From positions 2,287,367 to 2,351,366 of the forward strand of contig NZ_CP045670.1 in the NCBI RefSeq assembly GCF_017161325.1: a DNA stretch of 64,000 nucleotides. Reading direction: 5' to 3'. Both the position numbers and the translations under genes were made by a program. This document shows, in pieces, positions 39,438 through 48,400 of the stretch. Positions within the stretch are counted from its first letter, which is position 1, and each line of letters starts with the position of its first letter. The DNA comes from Treponema pedis. GTDB lineage: Bacteria > Spirochaetota > Spirochaetia > Treponematales > Treponemataceae. Below the pieces are notes generated by a model that was given only the letters and a program-made list of their open reading frames with translations, did not search any database and was not told where the DNA came from.

Positions 39438-41098
39438 TGAGCCTGTTTTAAACGCTTTAATAAAACTTCCGCTTGATAGTTTTGCGGATTTAATTCAAGC
39501 GAATAACCTAAAACGCTTATTGCACGGTTAAAGGCCTTTCTTTCCGCAAGAATAAGAGCCGCTTCATAATGAAGCCTGCTTTGCTTTTTTTTATCCTGCG
39601 TCATAGACGCAGCAAGCGAAAAAGTTTCAATTGCAGTTTCAGGTTTTCCCTGTAAGTATTGGATATAAGCCGTATTTGCAGTTGCCGCATAAGCATTTTC
39701 AGGGTTTAAAGCTGCGGCGGCAAATTCCGAAAGAGCGTTTTCAAAGTCTCCGCTTACCGCAAATGAAAGCCCTTTATAAAAAGAATCTTCAGTACGTTTG
39801 CCTATTTCGGCAACGCTGAAACAAGCATCAAAATCCCTTAAATTGGAAAAGTACCATTTTGCATATTCCCTAATTACCGGAGAAGAACCGTATTTTTCTA
39901 CAATTTTCCACATATCTCCTGTGCCGCGCCTTAGGGAATTTTCGGAACGGTCTTTAAACAAGCCGTATCTGAAATTCTCAATGACGAATTTTAAATCGAA
40001 ATCCGGTTTTTCCATAGCGCGCATTAAAAGAGTTTGCGGACTGTATTTCATTTTAGGCGAGGTAAAATAAGTTTTTTCCATCTGCATAGAATAAAATCCG
40101 CGCTCTTCCAAATAAGAAGCTATATCGTCTTTCGAGGCGGCTTCCCGTAAAGCTATATATTCCCGCGTATAGCGCGCAATTACCGGGTAATAATCGGAAT
40201 ATTGCTCTATACATTCAAGAAGCAAATCGGCTCTCTCTCCTTCATCAGGAGCGGTTAAAGCCAGATTGTAAAATATAATCGGCATTTTCCCCGCACCTCT
40301 GTCGGCCGCAGCTTGCCAAAAACTTCTTGACCGCTCCGTATCTTCCTGCCCGAAAGATGCGTCGGCAGCAAGCATTAAATGTCGGCGTGCAAAATCGGCA
40401 TTTTTACCGAAACCGCCGTCCTTATCGGCATAAACAAGAGAAAAATATAAATCGTTAAAAACAGGTTCAAACCGTCCCAAGTCGTACGAAAGACAGCTCC
40501 AAAAATACGGGTCTTCAGGAGCGGTCTCTTCATTTATTAAAGAACGTAAAGAAGCGGCTTCTTTAAGCCTTCCTTTGGAAGCAAGTTGAAGAGCTTCATT
40601 TTTTAAAAAAACCTGCTCGTCGGTAACATCAAAAGCGGCTTTTAACAAGCCCTTATTTAAATCCGGTTCCATACCTGAAGTAATTGCGGCCTCCGCCCCC
40701 AAAGAAGCATAAGCCGAGTTTTCAATATGCTGAAAATATAAGACGGCTTCCCCAGGTTTCCCCGAATCTATAAGCACCGAAATTAAAACAGCCGCAAGCT
40801 CGGGGGAAGCGGGAAAGGCCTTTATACCCTTTTCGAGAGTAATAACCGCATCAAAAACCGCATTAAGTTTTAATTGACGTTTAACTATACTTAAATAATT
40901 TTTCGAATTTACGGCTTTTTTTTGCAATGATTTTAAATTCTTTAATGCCTTGGAATAATTCCCTTGAATAATATAACTGTCAACGGTATTAAGTTTTTCA
41001 GTAAAAATCTCCTCCTTAGTTTTACCCGAACACGATAAAAAAAAGGAAAAAAGAAAAACGATGGATAAGGCTAAAGAAATCTTTTTATCAGGTTTCAT
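39434..41098 (-). CDS. TPR-containing lipoprotein
   Basis: A 554-residue protein with a lipoprotein signal (LALSIVFLFSFFLSC, lipobox at about 20-23). Most of it is TPR-like helices: IQGNYSKALKNLKSLQKKA near 43, GKPGEAVLYFQH near 113, and, at the C-terminus, YLQGKPETAIETFSLAASM and AFNRAISVLGYSLELNPQNYQAEVLLK. Such lipoproteins often belong to envelope-assembly complexes (BamD, LapB type), but no specific relative is recognised. Located 9 bases after nusB and overlapping the HAD gene by 4 bases. Probably periplasmic side of the inner or outer membrane. Confidence 0.8.
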   Translation of the reverse strand: MKPDKKISLALSIVFLFSFFLSCSGKTKEEIFTEKLNTVDSYIIQGNYSKALKNLKSLQKKAVNSKNYLSIVKRQLKLNAVFDAVITLEKGIKAFPASPELAAVLISVLIDSGKPGEAVLYFQHIENSAYASLGAEAAITSGMEPDLNKGLLKAAFDVTDEQVFLKNEALQLASKGRLKEAASLRSLINEETAPEDPYFWSCLSYDLGRFEPVFNDLYFSLVYADKDGGFGKNADFARRHLMLAADASFGQEDTERSRSFWQAAADRGAGKMPIIFYNLALTAPDEGERADLLLECIEQYSDYYPVIARYTREYIALREAASKDDIASYLEERGFYSMQMEKTYFTSPKMKYSPQTLLMRAMEKPDFDLKFVIENFRYGLFKDRSENSLRRGTGDMWKIVEKYGSSPVIREYAKWYFSNLRDFDACFSVAEIGKRTEDSFYKGLSFAVSGDFENALSEFAAAALNPENAYAATANTAYIQYLQGKPETAIETFSLAASMTQDKKKQSRLHYEAALILAERKAFNRAISVLGYSLELNPQNYQAEVLLKRLKQAQ

Positions 41099-41107
41099 TC
41101 TTTCAGT

Positions 41108-41536
41108 TTAAGCGGTCTTTTTGATACTGTCAAGTACCGCATTTACGAATTTATAAGAATCGTCCGTACCGAACTCTTTGGCAAGGTTTATAGCCTCATC
41201 TATAATAATAGGTGCGGGAATATCTTTTTGATATAAAAGAGAATAAGCGCTTAAACGTAAAATCGCCCTATCTACGGAATTAAGCCGCTCCAATGACCAA
41301 TTATCGAGATTGGATTGAATACATCTATCTATTTCTTCAATATTTTCAATTGTTCCAAGAACCATCATTTTCGAAAAAAGATAAGCATTGCCGCTGCCCG
41401 AATTTTCAGTTGAAAAGCCGTCTTCGCCGTTGCGCCATGAAAAGGTCAATAAATCATCAAGGACGCTGGCTCCCGCGTCCCAAGCACATAAGGCTTGAAA
41501 AGCGAGAATGCGTCCTCTTCTTCTTCCTATATTCAT
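41108..41536 (-). CDS. nusB: transcription antitermination factor NusB
   Basis: A 142-residue all-helical protein that, with NusE, binds boxA RNA for rRNA antitermination. RRRGRILAFQALCAWD at the start, then NWSLERLNSVDRAILRLSAYSLLY and PAPIIIDEAINLAKEFGTDDSYKFVNAVLD, are the family signature. A glycine- and serine-rich insert (about 35-50) is longer than in E. coli. It lies 11 bases after the SurA-like gene and 9 before the TPR lipoprotein, so it is transcribed with envelope genes. Confidence 0.96.
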   Translation of the reverse strand: MNIGRRRGRILAFQALCAWDAGASVLDDLLTFSWRNGEDGFSTENSGSGNAYLFSKMMVLGTIENIEEIDRCIQSNLDNWSLERLNSVDRAILRLSAYSLLYQKDIPAPIIIDEAINLAKEFGTDDSYKFVNAVLDSIKKTA

Positions 41537-41547
41537 CTATTTTTATT

Positions 41548-42624
41548 TTACCAAGAAAGAATCTTGTCCAAATCGGAACCCGTTTTAATCAGCACGGTAT
41601 TTTCCGCAGTACGTAAACTTTCCATAAGCCCTTGAATTGCTCTTTGAAGAGCTGCGGTTTGCAGCTGAGATGAAAGAACGTTTTTAATATATTCGTAAAC
41701 GGTTATAGGTTGATTCGGGTCAATAACATCGCTTAACGTCAATAACTTAGAATCGTACTTTTCGGTAATAACAAAAAACTGTCTATTATCCTGCATCTCC
41801 GTAATATCGGAAACAAAATTAACGGGATTTTCAAAAATTTGCATTAAGGCTTCAGGCTGTAACCCGAGGGCTTCGGCTCCGGCCGCATTTTTAACGGCAT
41901 AGCGGATTTGTACGGCATAGCCTTCTTTTTCGGCATTTTTTTGAACATCCGCTATGACCTTTACATTCTTTTTAACTTTTTCATTTAATTTTTTTATTTG
42001 GTCCCGTTCCGAAGAATCATTTCCCTTTTTCATCACACCCACTATTACAAGTTTCATTGTATCGGGTCTGAAAAAATTCTGTTTATTTAATTCGTATTGC
42101 CTTCTTATATCGCCGTCCGTAGGCTGCGACATACGCTGAATTTCTTCAGCTTTTTTTGATGTAACGTATTTTTGAATAAGAATTTGCTCTTTGAGCATTT
42201 TTTTCGCTTCGGCAACGCTGCTTCCCGTATTGCTTTTAAAAAATTCATCAAGAGACTGATTATATTTTTGCTTTACCAGCTTTGCAAATTCGCTTTCCGT
42301 TATGGGATATCCGACTTGACTTGCCAAGATATTGTTAAAATAATCTTTTACTTCGGAATCGAGAGCTCTTAACCCTTCTTTTTCGGCGGCCTGTAATAAT
42401 AACCTCTGTCCGATTAAATTATCCAAGGCCCTCTTCCGTTCTTCTACAGTCAATTTTTTGTCTACAAGTTTTTCAGCTTCCGAAACAAACTTTTTAAGCT
42501 GCCCGAGCGTAACAGGCTCTTTTTTAAAAAGATTAATCTGTGCAATCGCCTGTAAATCGCTTTGTGCAAAAGCGGCACCGAAAAAACAAAACAACAAAAT
42601 TCCGATAACTATACCTTTCTTCAT
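41548..42624 (-). CDS. SurA-like periplasmic chaperone/peptidyl-prolyl isomerase family protein
   Basis: A 358-residue exported protein (signal GIVIGILLFCFFGAAFAQS, cleavage after AFA). The SurA_N-like part spans about 25-180 with KLTVEERKRALDNLIGQRLLLQAAEKEG and EFAKLVKQKYNQSLDEFFK. The C-terminal region (about 180-345) is where a parvulin domain would sit, but the parvulin active-site residues are not obvious, so it may be a chaperone only. In T. pallidum-type spirochaetes such proteins assist outer-membrane assembly. Preceded by alaS 109 bases away; first gene of the nusB group by spacing. Confidence 0.75.
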   Translation of the reverse strand: MKKGIVIGILLFCFFGAAFAQSDLQAIAQINLFKKEPVTLGQLKKFVSEAEKLVDKKLTVEERKRALDNLIGQRLLLQAAEKEGLRALDSEVKDYFNNILASQVGYPITESEFAKLVKQKYNQSLDEFFKSNTGSSVAEAKKMLKEQILIQKYVTSKKAEEIQRMSQPTDGDIRRQYELNKQNFFRPDTMKLVIVGVMKKGNDSSERDQIKKLNEKVKKNVKVIADVQKNAEKEGYAVQIRYAVKNAAGAEALGLQPEALMQIFENPVNFVSDITEMQDNRQFFVITEKYDSKLLTLSDVIDPNQPITVYEYIKNVLSSQLQTAALQRAIQGLMESLRTAENTVLIKTGSDLDKILSW

Positions 42625-42733
42625 TATAAGTATCCTCGTAAAAATACAATTTTTATAATAACAAATCCGATTACGGATAGGTTACGCTGTGAAAAATCGA
42701 AAAACCGTCATTTCCGATTAAAAACTAAAGGAG

Positions 42734-44533
42734 TTATTTTAAAACCGCTTTAATTCTGCGCACTCCGGCTGAAGAAGACTGCTCTTTTTGTATTACAAAA
42801 TGCCCTAAAGTTCCCGTATGTTCCACATGAGGGCCTCCGCAAACCTCCAATGAAAAATCTCCTATTTTGTAAACCTTTACAACATCTTCATATTTTTCAC
42901 CGAATAATGCCATAGCGCCTTTTTTCTTGGCATCTTCCAAAGGCATAACTTCCATTGTTACCGGCAAGTCGGCGGTAATAGCCTCGTTTACGAGTCTTTC
43001 CACCTCTTTTTTTTCATCATCCGTCATGGGTGCAGGGTGAGAAAAGTCGAAACGGAGCCGTTCTGCGGTAATATTGGAACCTTTTTGCTGAACATGCTCT
43101 CCCAAGACCATACGCAAAGCCTTATGTAAAAGATGCGTTGCCGTGTGATATGCCGTAGTTTGCTCGGAATGGTCGGCTAAGCCTCCTTTAAACACCTGTT
43201 CGCTCCCCGCCCGCGAAAGTTCCTGATGCTTTTTAAAAGCGTCTTCAAACTCTTCACGGTTTACAGTCATACCGTGCTCCGAAGCCAGCTCTTCCGTAAG
43301 TTCAATCGGAAAGCCGTAAGTATCGTACAGTTTAAACGCCATACGTCCCGGAATAACCTTTTTCGGGTTTTTTAAAAGATTCGGAAGGAGTTTTTCAAAT
43401 TCAGCTTCACCCTTTTTTAAGGTATCAAGGAATTTATCTTCTTCCGTTTTTAATTCGTTTAAAATAAAGGATTCTTTTTCTTTAAGTTCAGTATAAAAAG
43501 CCTTATTTTGCTCTATAACGGCGGCGGCAACCGTCTGTAAAAAGTTTCCTTCTATGCCGAGTTTTTTACCGTGCCTGATTGCCCGTCTTATAATTCTGCG
43601 AAGAACATAGCCTGCTCCGATATTGGAAGGGGTTACAGTTTTGGGGTCTCCTAAAATAAATGAGGCCGTTCTTACGTGATCGGCAATTATTCTTATGGAC
43701 ATATCCGATTTTTCACAAGCCTTATATTTTACTCCGCTTAAATTTTCAATTGAATTTATTATTGAAGAAAATACCTCCGTATCGTAAACGGAAGGTTTTC
43801 CCTGAAGCATTGCAACGGTTCTTTCAACACCCATTCCCGTATCTACACAGCAGCGGCTTAAAGGAGATATAGTTCCGTCTTTATTTTTATGGAACTGCAT
43901 AAAAACGTTATTCCATATTTCAAAATACTTACCGCAATGGCAACCCGGTTTACAATCCTTTCCGCAAGCAGGTTTTCCCGTATCTACAAAAATTTCCGTA
44001 TCAGGTCCGCAAGGTCCCGTTTCTCCCGCAGGCCCCCACCAATTATCTTCTTTAGGTAAAAAGAAAATACGCTCGCGCGGAATACCGAGTTCATTCCAAA
44101 TGGAAGCCGATTCTTCATCGCGGGGAGCTTCTTCGTTTCCTTCAAAAACGGTAACCGAAAGGTCTTCGATAGGAATACCCAGATATTTTTCATCGGTTAA
44201 AAATTCAAAACTGTATCTTATGGATTCGTTTTTAAAATAATCGCCTAAAGACCAATTGCCGAGCATTTCAAAAAATGTTAAGTGCGAGTCATCCCCTACA
44301 TCGTCTATATCGCCCGTACGCACGCATTTTTGCGTATCGGTAAGACGTGTTCCGGCGGGGTGAGGTTCTCCCATCAAATAGGGAACAAGAGGATGCATTC
44401 CGGCGGTAGTAAACAAAACCGTAGGGTCGTTTTCCGGAATTAGAGAGCGCCCTGAAATTTCAGCATGGTTTTTACTTTTAAAGAATTCAATATATTTAGA
44501 CCTAAGCTCATCGGCTGTAATTTTTTTATTCAT
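42734..44533 (-). CDS. alaS: alanine--tRNA ligase, short spirochaete form
   Basis: A 599-residue class II synthetase. The aminoacylation core opens with ELRSKYIEFFKSKNHAEI and has the motif GNWSLGDYFKNESI. The tRNA recognition region is present, and the editing domain has HTATHLLH near 459 and CGGPHVEHTG near 563, so mischarged Ser/Gly-tRNA can be cleared. The usual enzyme is about 870 residues; the C-terminal C-Ala domain and its oligomerisation part are missing, and the protein ends just after the editing site. This is the known short form in some spirochaetes, and the stop codon is in place, so it is not a truncation artefact. A TTGACA-17-TATTAT promoter lies at 44541-44569. Confidence 0.95.
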   Translation of the reverse strand: MNKKITADELRSKYIEFFKSKNHAEISGRSLIPENDPTVLFTTAGMHPLVPYLMGEPHPAGTRLTDTQKCVRTGDIDDVGDDSHLTFFEMLGNWSLGDYFKNESIRYSFEFLTDEKYLGIPIEDLSVTVFEGNEEAPRDEESASIWNELGIPRERIFFLPKEDNWWGPAGETGPCGPDTEIFVDTGKPACGKDCKPGCHCGKYFEIWNNVFMQFHKNKDGTISPLSRCCVDTGMGVERTVAMLQGKPSVYDTEVFSSIINSIENLSGVKYKACEKSDMSIRIIADHVRTASFILGDPKTVTPSNIGAGYVLRRIIRRAIRHGKKLGIEGNFLQTVAAAVIEQNKAFYTELKEKESFILNELKTEEDKFLDTLKKGEAEFEKLLPNLLKNPKKVIPGRMAFKLYDTYGFPIELTEELASEHGMTVNREEFEDAFKKHQELSRAGSEQVFKGGLADHSEQTTAYHTATHLLHKALRMVLGEHVQQKGSNITAERLRFDFSHPAPMTDDEKKEVERLVNEAITADLPVTMEVMPLEDAKKKGAMALFGEKYEDVVKVYKIGDFSLEVCGGPHVEHTGTLGHFVIQKEQSSSAGVRRIKAVLK

Positions 44534-44540
44534 GAGCTAT

Positions 44541-44569
44541 ATAATAAATAATTAGGCTATAATTGTCAA
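44541..44569 (-). promoter_or_regulatory. sigma-70 type promoter of alaS
   Basis: On the minus strand a perfect TTGACA (44564-44569) and TATTAT (44541-44546) are spaced by 17 bases, 8 bases before the alaS start, so the predicted message has almost no leader. Confidence 0.6.
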
Positions 44570-44582
44570 GAAGGATAAAAAC

Positions 44583-44833
44583 AGGGCTTAATCCGTTATG
44601 CTGCAAGCCCGCTTATGCAGAGGTTTTTATGAAATTTAAATCAAATACGGCGAATTTGATTTTTCGGATAATATAAAAAAGTATTCTTCTTCCTGGCTCT
44701 TTACATACAATATCTTAAAAAATCGAATTGGAGTACCTACGGCTTCCCGCCTTATCATTTTAATTGCCGAACAACATTCCGCGCCGTTTATGATTATGAG
44801 ATTGGACACGGGACCGAAATTGTAAATACACCG
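44583..44833 (+). pseudogene. remnant of a phage MuF/head-morphogenesis protein C-terminus
   Basis: Between the alaS promoter and the toxin-like gene, two overlapping frames together read as a phage head protein end. One gives KYGEFDFSDNIKKY...LKNRIGVP (44642-44727), stopped upstream by TAA at 44636. The other, open from 44677, gives YGFPPYHFNCRTTFRAVYDYEIG. The pattern PPYHFNCRTT is a hallmark of MuF-type head proteins, which in many phages carry C-terminal toxin domains. A one-base insertion near 44728 would join the frames, so this is decayed phage DNA. No other phage genes are visible. Confidence 0.6.
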
Positions 44834-45466
44834 ATGAAACAGATAAGGAAAAATTTTAAACTTCAAAAAGGTTTCGGCGGGAATCCGATTGATAACGGCA
44901 ATTGGTGGATGTTGACCGAAGGGCAAATAGAGCGCGGAATACAGTATGGAATAATCGGAGAATTTAATCGGGAAGAAAATGTTATCGCCGATTATGACAG
45001 TGTTTGGAAAGATTATACAAGATATAAAAGTAAAGGCGACGGCTGGTATGACTTGTGTAAAAATCCTCCTAGCGATTGGGAGAAAAACAAACCTGTAGTA
45101 GAAGCTCTTGCAAATGCAGGTTATAAAGTTAAGGTTATACCTGAAATTAAGAATATAAAAGATAAGTATAAAAAAGAGTGGAGTAATCCCGATGTTTTCG
45201 TTAATGGTTTTTTATGGGATATAAAAGAACCTGAAAAAATGACGGTTAGTGCTATTAAAGGCAGGCTTGTAAGCAGTCAAAAAAGACAGAACCTAACAAA
45301 AACCGTTTTAAATGTTCCTGATGAAATGCCTGAAGATGTGTTGATAAACGGCATAAAAAGACAGGCTAATGATCCGAACAATAAGATAACAGATATTCTT
45401 TTAATTTATAAAGGGAATATACAAGAATTAAAAATGGCGGACTTTATAATAAAAAAAGCCAAGTAA
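44834..45466 (+). CDS. nuclease toxin-like domain (PD-(D/E)xK, CdiA-CT tRNase type), orphan
   Basis: A 210-residue reading frame continuing in frame from the MuF remnant. It has the arrangement of CdiA C-terminal tRNA nuclease domains: a conserved N-terminal NWWMLTEGQI-type lead, then KVIPEIKNIKDKYKKEW and NPDVFVNGFLWDIKEPEK, in which P119-D120, D129 and K131 fit a PD-(D/E)xK active site, then a C-terminal AIKGRLVSSQKR...VLNVPDEM stretch. This layout would make a MuF-toxin polymorphic protein. No immunity gene follows, and the frame ends inside a terminator hairpin. The ATG at 44834 has no clear ribosome site. Activity is inferred from motifs only, and the gene may be silent. Confidence 0.6.
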   Translation: MKQIRKNFKLQKGFGGNPIDNGNWWMLTEGQIERGIQYGIIGEFNREENVIADYDSVWKDYTRYKSKGDGWYDLCKNPPSDWEKNKPVVEALANAGYKVKVIPEIKNIKDKYKKEWSNPDVFVNGFLWDIKEPEKMTVSAIKGRLVSSQKRQNLTKTVLNVPDEMPEDVLINGIKRQANDPNNKITDILLIYKGNIQELKMADFIIKKAK

Positions 45467-45480
45467 TAAACTTGGCTTTT
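45454..45480 (+). terminator. intrinsic terminator after the toxin-like gene
   Basis: AAAAGCCAAG (45454-45463) pairs with CTTGGCTTTT (45471-45480), with the stop codon in the loop. A smaller hairpin (GTAAGG/CCTTAC) follows at 45530-45547. Confidence 0.75.
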
Positions 45481-45611
45481 AAGGGAGGTACAGGTTTCAC
45501 ATACTACTAAGATATGGTAACCCGTACCAGTAAGGTTTTACCTTACCTTATCTTTTATTATACTCTATTATCGGTAAAAGTCAAGTAGGTTTTAACATTT
45601 TTTTGTTCAAG

Positions 45612-46780
45612 GAAGAGAGATGGTATCCCCCCTTGCCTCAGCCGTAGCGGTTGGGCAAAATAGATTAACCAAAACTTCTAGTAGGGAGATACCATCGAAA
45701 TGGATTATTACACATCTTATAAAAACAGTAAAGACCCCTCATTGTTAAGAAAAGAACTGGTCAGCTATGCGATAAACTGCGGCAACAAAAAAGCTGCACA
45801 CCACTTTCAAACTACCGTAAAAACGGTAAGAAAATGGAGAAAACGATGGGATGAAAAAAAAGGCGCAGGTCTTAATGACCGGTCTAAAAAACCTGAAAAA
45901 AGTCCCCGCATGATGAAGATGTATTGGCAATTCAAGATTAAAAGCATAGCAGAAAAAGCGGCAGCCGATAATAAACGCATTAACGGTGCAATGATTAAAC
46001 AAGAGTATAGCATTCCTTACTCCGGTAAGACAATCGTCAAATACTTGAAACAATACTACAAACTCCCAGACAAAAAAACGCATCGGGATCGGAACTGCCG
46101 CGGGAGATTAAAAATAAATACCGTGCATTTGAAAAAATACAAGTAGATATCAAGTATTTGGACGATATTCCTGAATTTTATGATGATTTTATGCGCTTTC
46201 ACTTACCAAAATACCAAATAACCGCTCGATGTATCAGAACAGGGGCATTATTCATCGGCTATACACAGCAACATAGTACGACCGCTACCTCCATTTTTAT
46301 ATACCGACTTTTAACTCATTTAAAGCACTATGGCGTAAAACCCGCTGAAGTAACGATCCAAACCGATAACGGTACTGAATTTGCCGCTCCTTGGAACAGC
46401 CTGAAAAAAACACTTTTTACTAAAATTATTGAGCTTTCCTTCCGTTCTACACATAAAACTATTCCTGTCGGTGCTAAGACGTATCAAAGCGATGTGGAAA
46501 GTTCTCATCGGCTTATTGAAGATGAGTTTTATGCCTGCCGATATTTTTCCGGTACGCAAGACTTTTTGAACAAGGCTCATCAGTATCAAACCTATTTTAA
46601 CTTTAAGCGTTTTAATACCTACAAAAAAGGCTCTCCGGTGCAGCTGTTACAACAGGCTGCTTGTTATCTTAACCCAGCCGTTTTAAACTTTAAACCGGTT
46701 CTTGTTGACAAGTTCTTTAATTTATATAAAGATGAATTTAGATTGCTCGCTTCTTAAATACGGGGGTACCATCTCTCTTC
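45612..46780 (+). mobile_element. insertion sequence with 20-bp terminal inverted repeats
   Basis: An element of about 1.17 kb. The left end (45612-45631) reads GAAGAGAGATGGTATCCCCC, and the right end (46761-46780), read on the opposite strand, is GAAGAGAGATGGTACCCCCG, so 18 of 20 bases match. One transposase reading frame fills the inside. No target-site duplication is evident in the flanks (CAAG before, ATAT after). It sits just beyond the terminator of the phage toxin remnant, so mobile DNA has accumulated at this spot. Confidence 0.85.
45700..46757 (+). pseudogene. DDE (integrase core) transposase, two frames
   Basis: Reading as 352 residues in two frames. The first part has helix-turn-helix features: KAAHHFQTTVKTVRKWRKRWDEK and a second helical HTH (INGAMIKQEYSIPYSGKTIVKYL). 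The second part has the catalytic core: VDIKYLDDIP (first Asp), IQTDNGTEF (second Asp) and SDVESSHRLIEDEF (Glu). The frames meet at an A7 run at 46072-46078; one more A would fuse them. In several IS families a poly-A site is used for programmed -1 frameshifting, so the split may be the normal state; otherwise this copy is dead. The layout resembles IS481 or related rve-type elements. ATG at 45700 follows a GGGAG at 45684-45688. Confidence 0.75.
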
Positions 46781-47035
46781 ATATCCCATCTATAAATAAT
46801 TTTTAAACTCTTTCCATTTACCTGCGCTCCCGCAAAGTTCTTTTTAAAAGAGTAAAATAAACTATTATGAAGCATTTCGATTTTTATAAATTAAAAACCG
46901 CTTGATTATTTTAAAGAAAACATAATATAGAATGCTTATAAAAACGGTTAAAATAATACCTGTTCGGACTTATTTTTACATACAGGCCAAAACATATAAA
47001 ACACCGTAAAATTTAAACCGCCTTCTTTATTCAAT

Positions 47036-47637
47036 TCAGATTAAATCTTTTCTTACCGCCGCTATTTTAGAAATAAGACCGTATTTAATCGCTTCTTCCG
47101 CATCAAGCCAACAATCTCTGTCGGTATCTTTTGCAACTTTTTTTTCATCTGCGCCCGTTTCTTCCGCAATGAGTTTATTTATTTTTACCCGCATTTTTTC
47201 AAGTTCACGTGCATGAATTTCGATTTCCGTTGCAACCCCCTTAATGCCTGAAAGAGGCTGATGAATAAGATAGTGGCTGTTAGGTAAACCGAGTCTTCTT
47301 TCTTTTTTTGCGGCAAGAAGGATAATAGAGCCGGCACTTGCAACCAATCCCATTCCTATAGTATAAACGGGAGGTTTAACAAACCTTATCATATCGAAAA
47401 GAGCAAAACCGGCATCCGCATCTCCGCCGGGTGTATCAATGTAAATATAAATGGGTTTTGTTGCGGAAATGGATTCCATCAATAAAAGCTGCCTGATTAT
47501 TTTTTCCGAAAGTTCTTTATTTATTTCTCCCGTTAAAAGAATTTGGCGCGTGTTTAAAAATTTTTGTGTAAGCTGATCCTGTCCTTCGTTTTTTTATTTT
47601 TTTTCTCTTCGCTGTCTTCCTCGTTATAAAAAGCCAT
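47036..47637 (-). pseudogene. clpP: ClpP family serine protease, frameshifted
   Basis: A ClpP-type protease read in two frames. The upstream frame starts at 47637 with an AGGAG site and gives MAFYNEEDSEEKKNKK; the downstream frame covers KFLNTRQILLTGEINKELSEK (in one frame) through the body. The catalytic Ser is in GLVASAGS, the His in SHYLIHQP and the Asp in TDRDCWLDAEEAI, all present. The break is in an A7 run (T7 on +, 47589-47595) next to an A8; adding one A gives a 200-residue protein. Treponemes usually have two ClpP forms; this looks like the ClpP2 type with a charged N-terminus. Partners would be ClpX or ClpC/A. A sequence error is the likely reading, given the intact catalytic residues. 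Confidence 0.8.
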
Positions 47638-47757
47638 ATTATCTCCTAAAATAAAAATAGAAAAGCACCGGTATAAATAAAACGGCACTTTAAAAGGCAG
47701 TATACAAAAAATCCTTATAAGTGTAAAGGCGGGCAAAATACGAACCGATAATACCCG

Positions 47758-47786
47758 TTGACTTTTTAAATACCGTAATTTATAAT
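47758..47786 (+). promoter_or_regulatory. sigma-70 type promoter of the GNAT gene
   Basis: TTGACT (47758-47763) and TATAAT (47781-47786) are spaced by 17 bases, 45 bases before the ATG. Confidence 0.6.
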
Positions 47787-47830
47787 ACGGCCGTTATAAA
47801 TAGTTAAAGATAAACTTTCGTGGAGTTTAT

Positions 47831-48379
47831 ATGTACATAAAAAAAATGATAGGCTCAAAGTGTTATTTGTCTCCAATAAAAACGGAAGATGCGGAAAAAT
47901 ATGCAATGTGGATAAACGATGAAGAAGTTTCCGATAATCTTACAATGGCTTCCATGTCTTTATCGGCAGAGACGGAATATGAAATACTCCAGCGTATTTC
48001 CAAAGAACATAATTACGGTATTATAGATTTACAAACCGACTCCCTTATCGGAAGCACAGGCTTAAGCGGTATCGATTATATTAATAGGTCTGCAAATTTA
48101 GGCATCTTTATCGGAAATAAAGAATTTTGGAATAAGGGCTACGGAGTTGAAGCTCTTTCACTTTTAATAAATTATGCTTACAAAAAACTTAATTTGCATA
48201 ATTTATCGCTTAATGTATATTCTTTTAATAAAAGAGCAATTGCATGCTATACAAAAATCGGGTTTAAAAAAGCGGGAGTAATACGCCAAAGTATTATAAG
48301 AAATTTGGAGTATCACGATACAATTTTAATGGACATTTTACCGGAAGAATTTTATAAGTTAAATCCTCAATATAAATAA
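47831..48379 (+). CDS. GNAT family N-acetyltransferase (RimJ/RimL type)
   Basis: A 182-residue acetyltransferase. The RimJ/RimL-like start LSPIKTEDAEKYAMWINDEEV, the acetyl-CoA pocket around FWNKGYGVEALSLLINYAY (residues about 101-119) and the following NLHNLSLNVYSFNKRAIACYTKIGFKKAGVI fit the family. Substrate may be a ribosomal protein N-terminus, an aminoglycoside or a small amine; sequence does not say. Alone, with its own promoter and a GTGGAG ribosome site, and convergent with pth. The long inverted repeat at 48401-48488 follows. Confidence 0.88.
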   Translation: MYIKKMIGSKCYLSPIKTEDAEKYAMWINDEEVSDNLTMASMSLSAETEYEILQRISKEHNYGIIDLQTDSLIGSTGLSGIDYINRSANLGIFIGNKEFWNKGYGVEALSLLINYAYKKLNLHNLSLNVYSFNKRAIACYTKIGFKKAGVIRQSIIRNLEYHDTILMDILPEEFYKLNPQYK

Positions 48380-48400
48380 AGCCATATCCGAAAGAACGGA

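Noticed and set aside
45612-46780. target-site duplication of the IS
   Set aside because: Flanking bases (CAAG before, ATAT after) do not match.
46781-47035. possible gene between the IS and clpP
   Set aside because: AT-rich sequence with many stops in all frames and no RNA structure that I can recognise.
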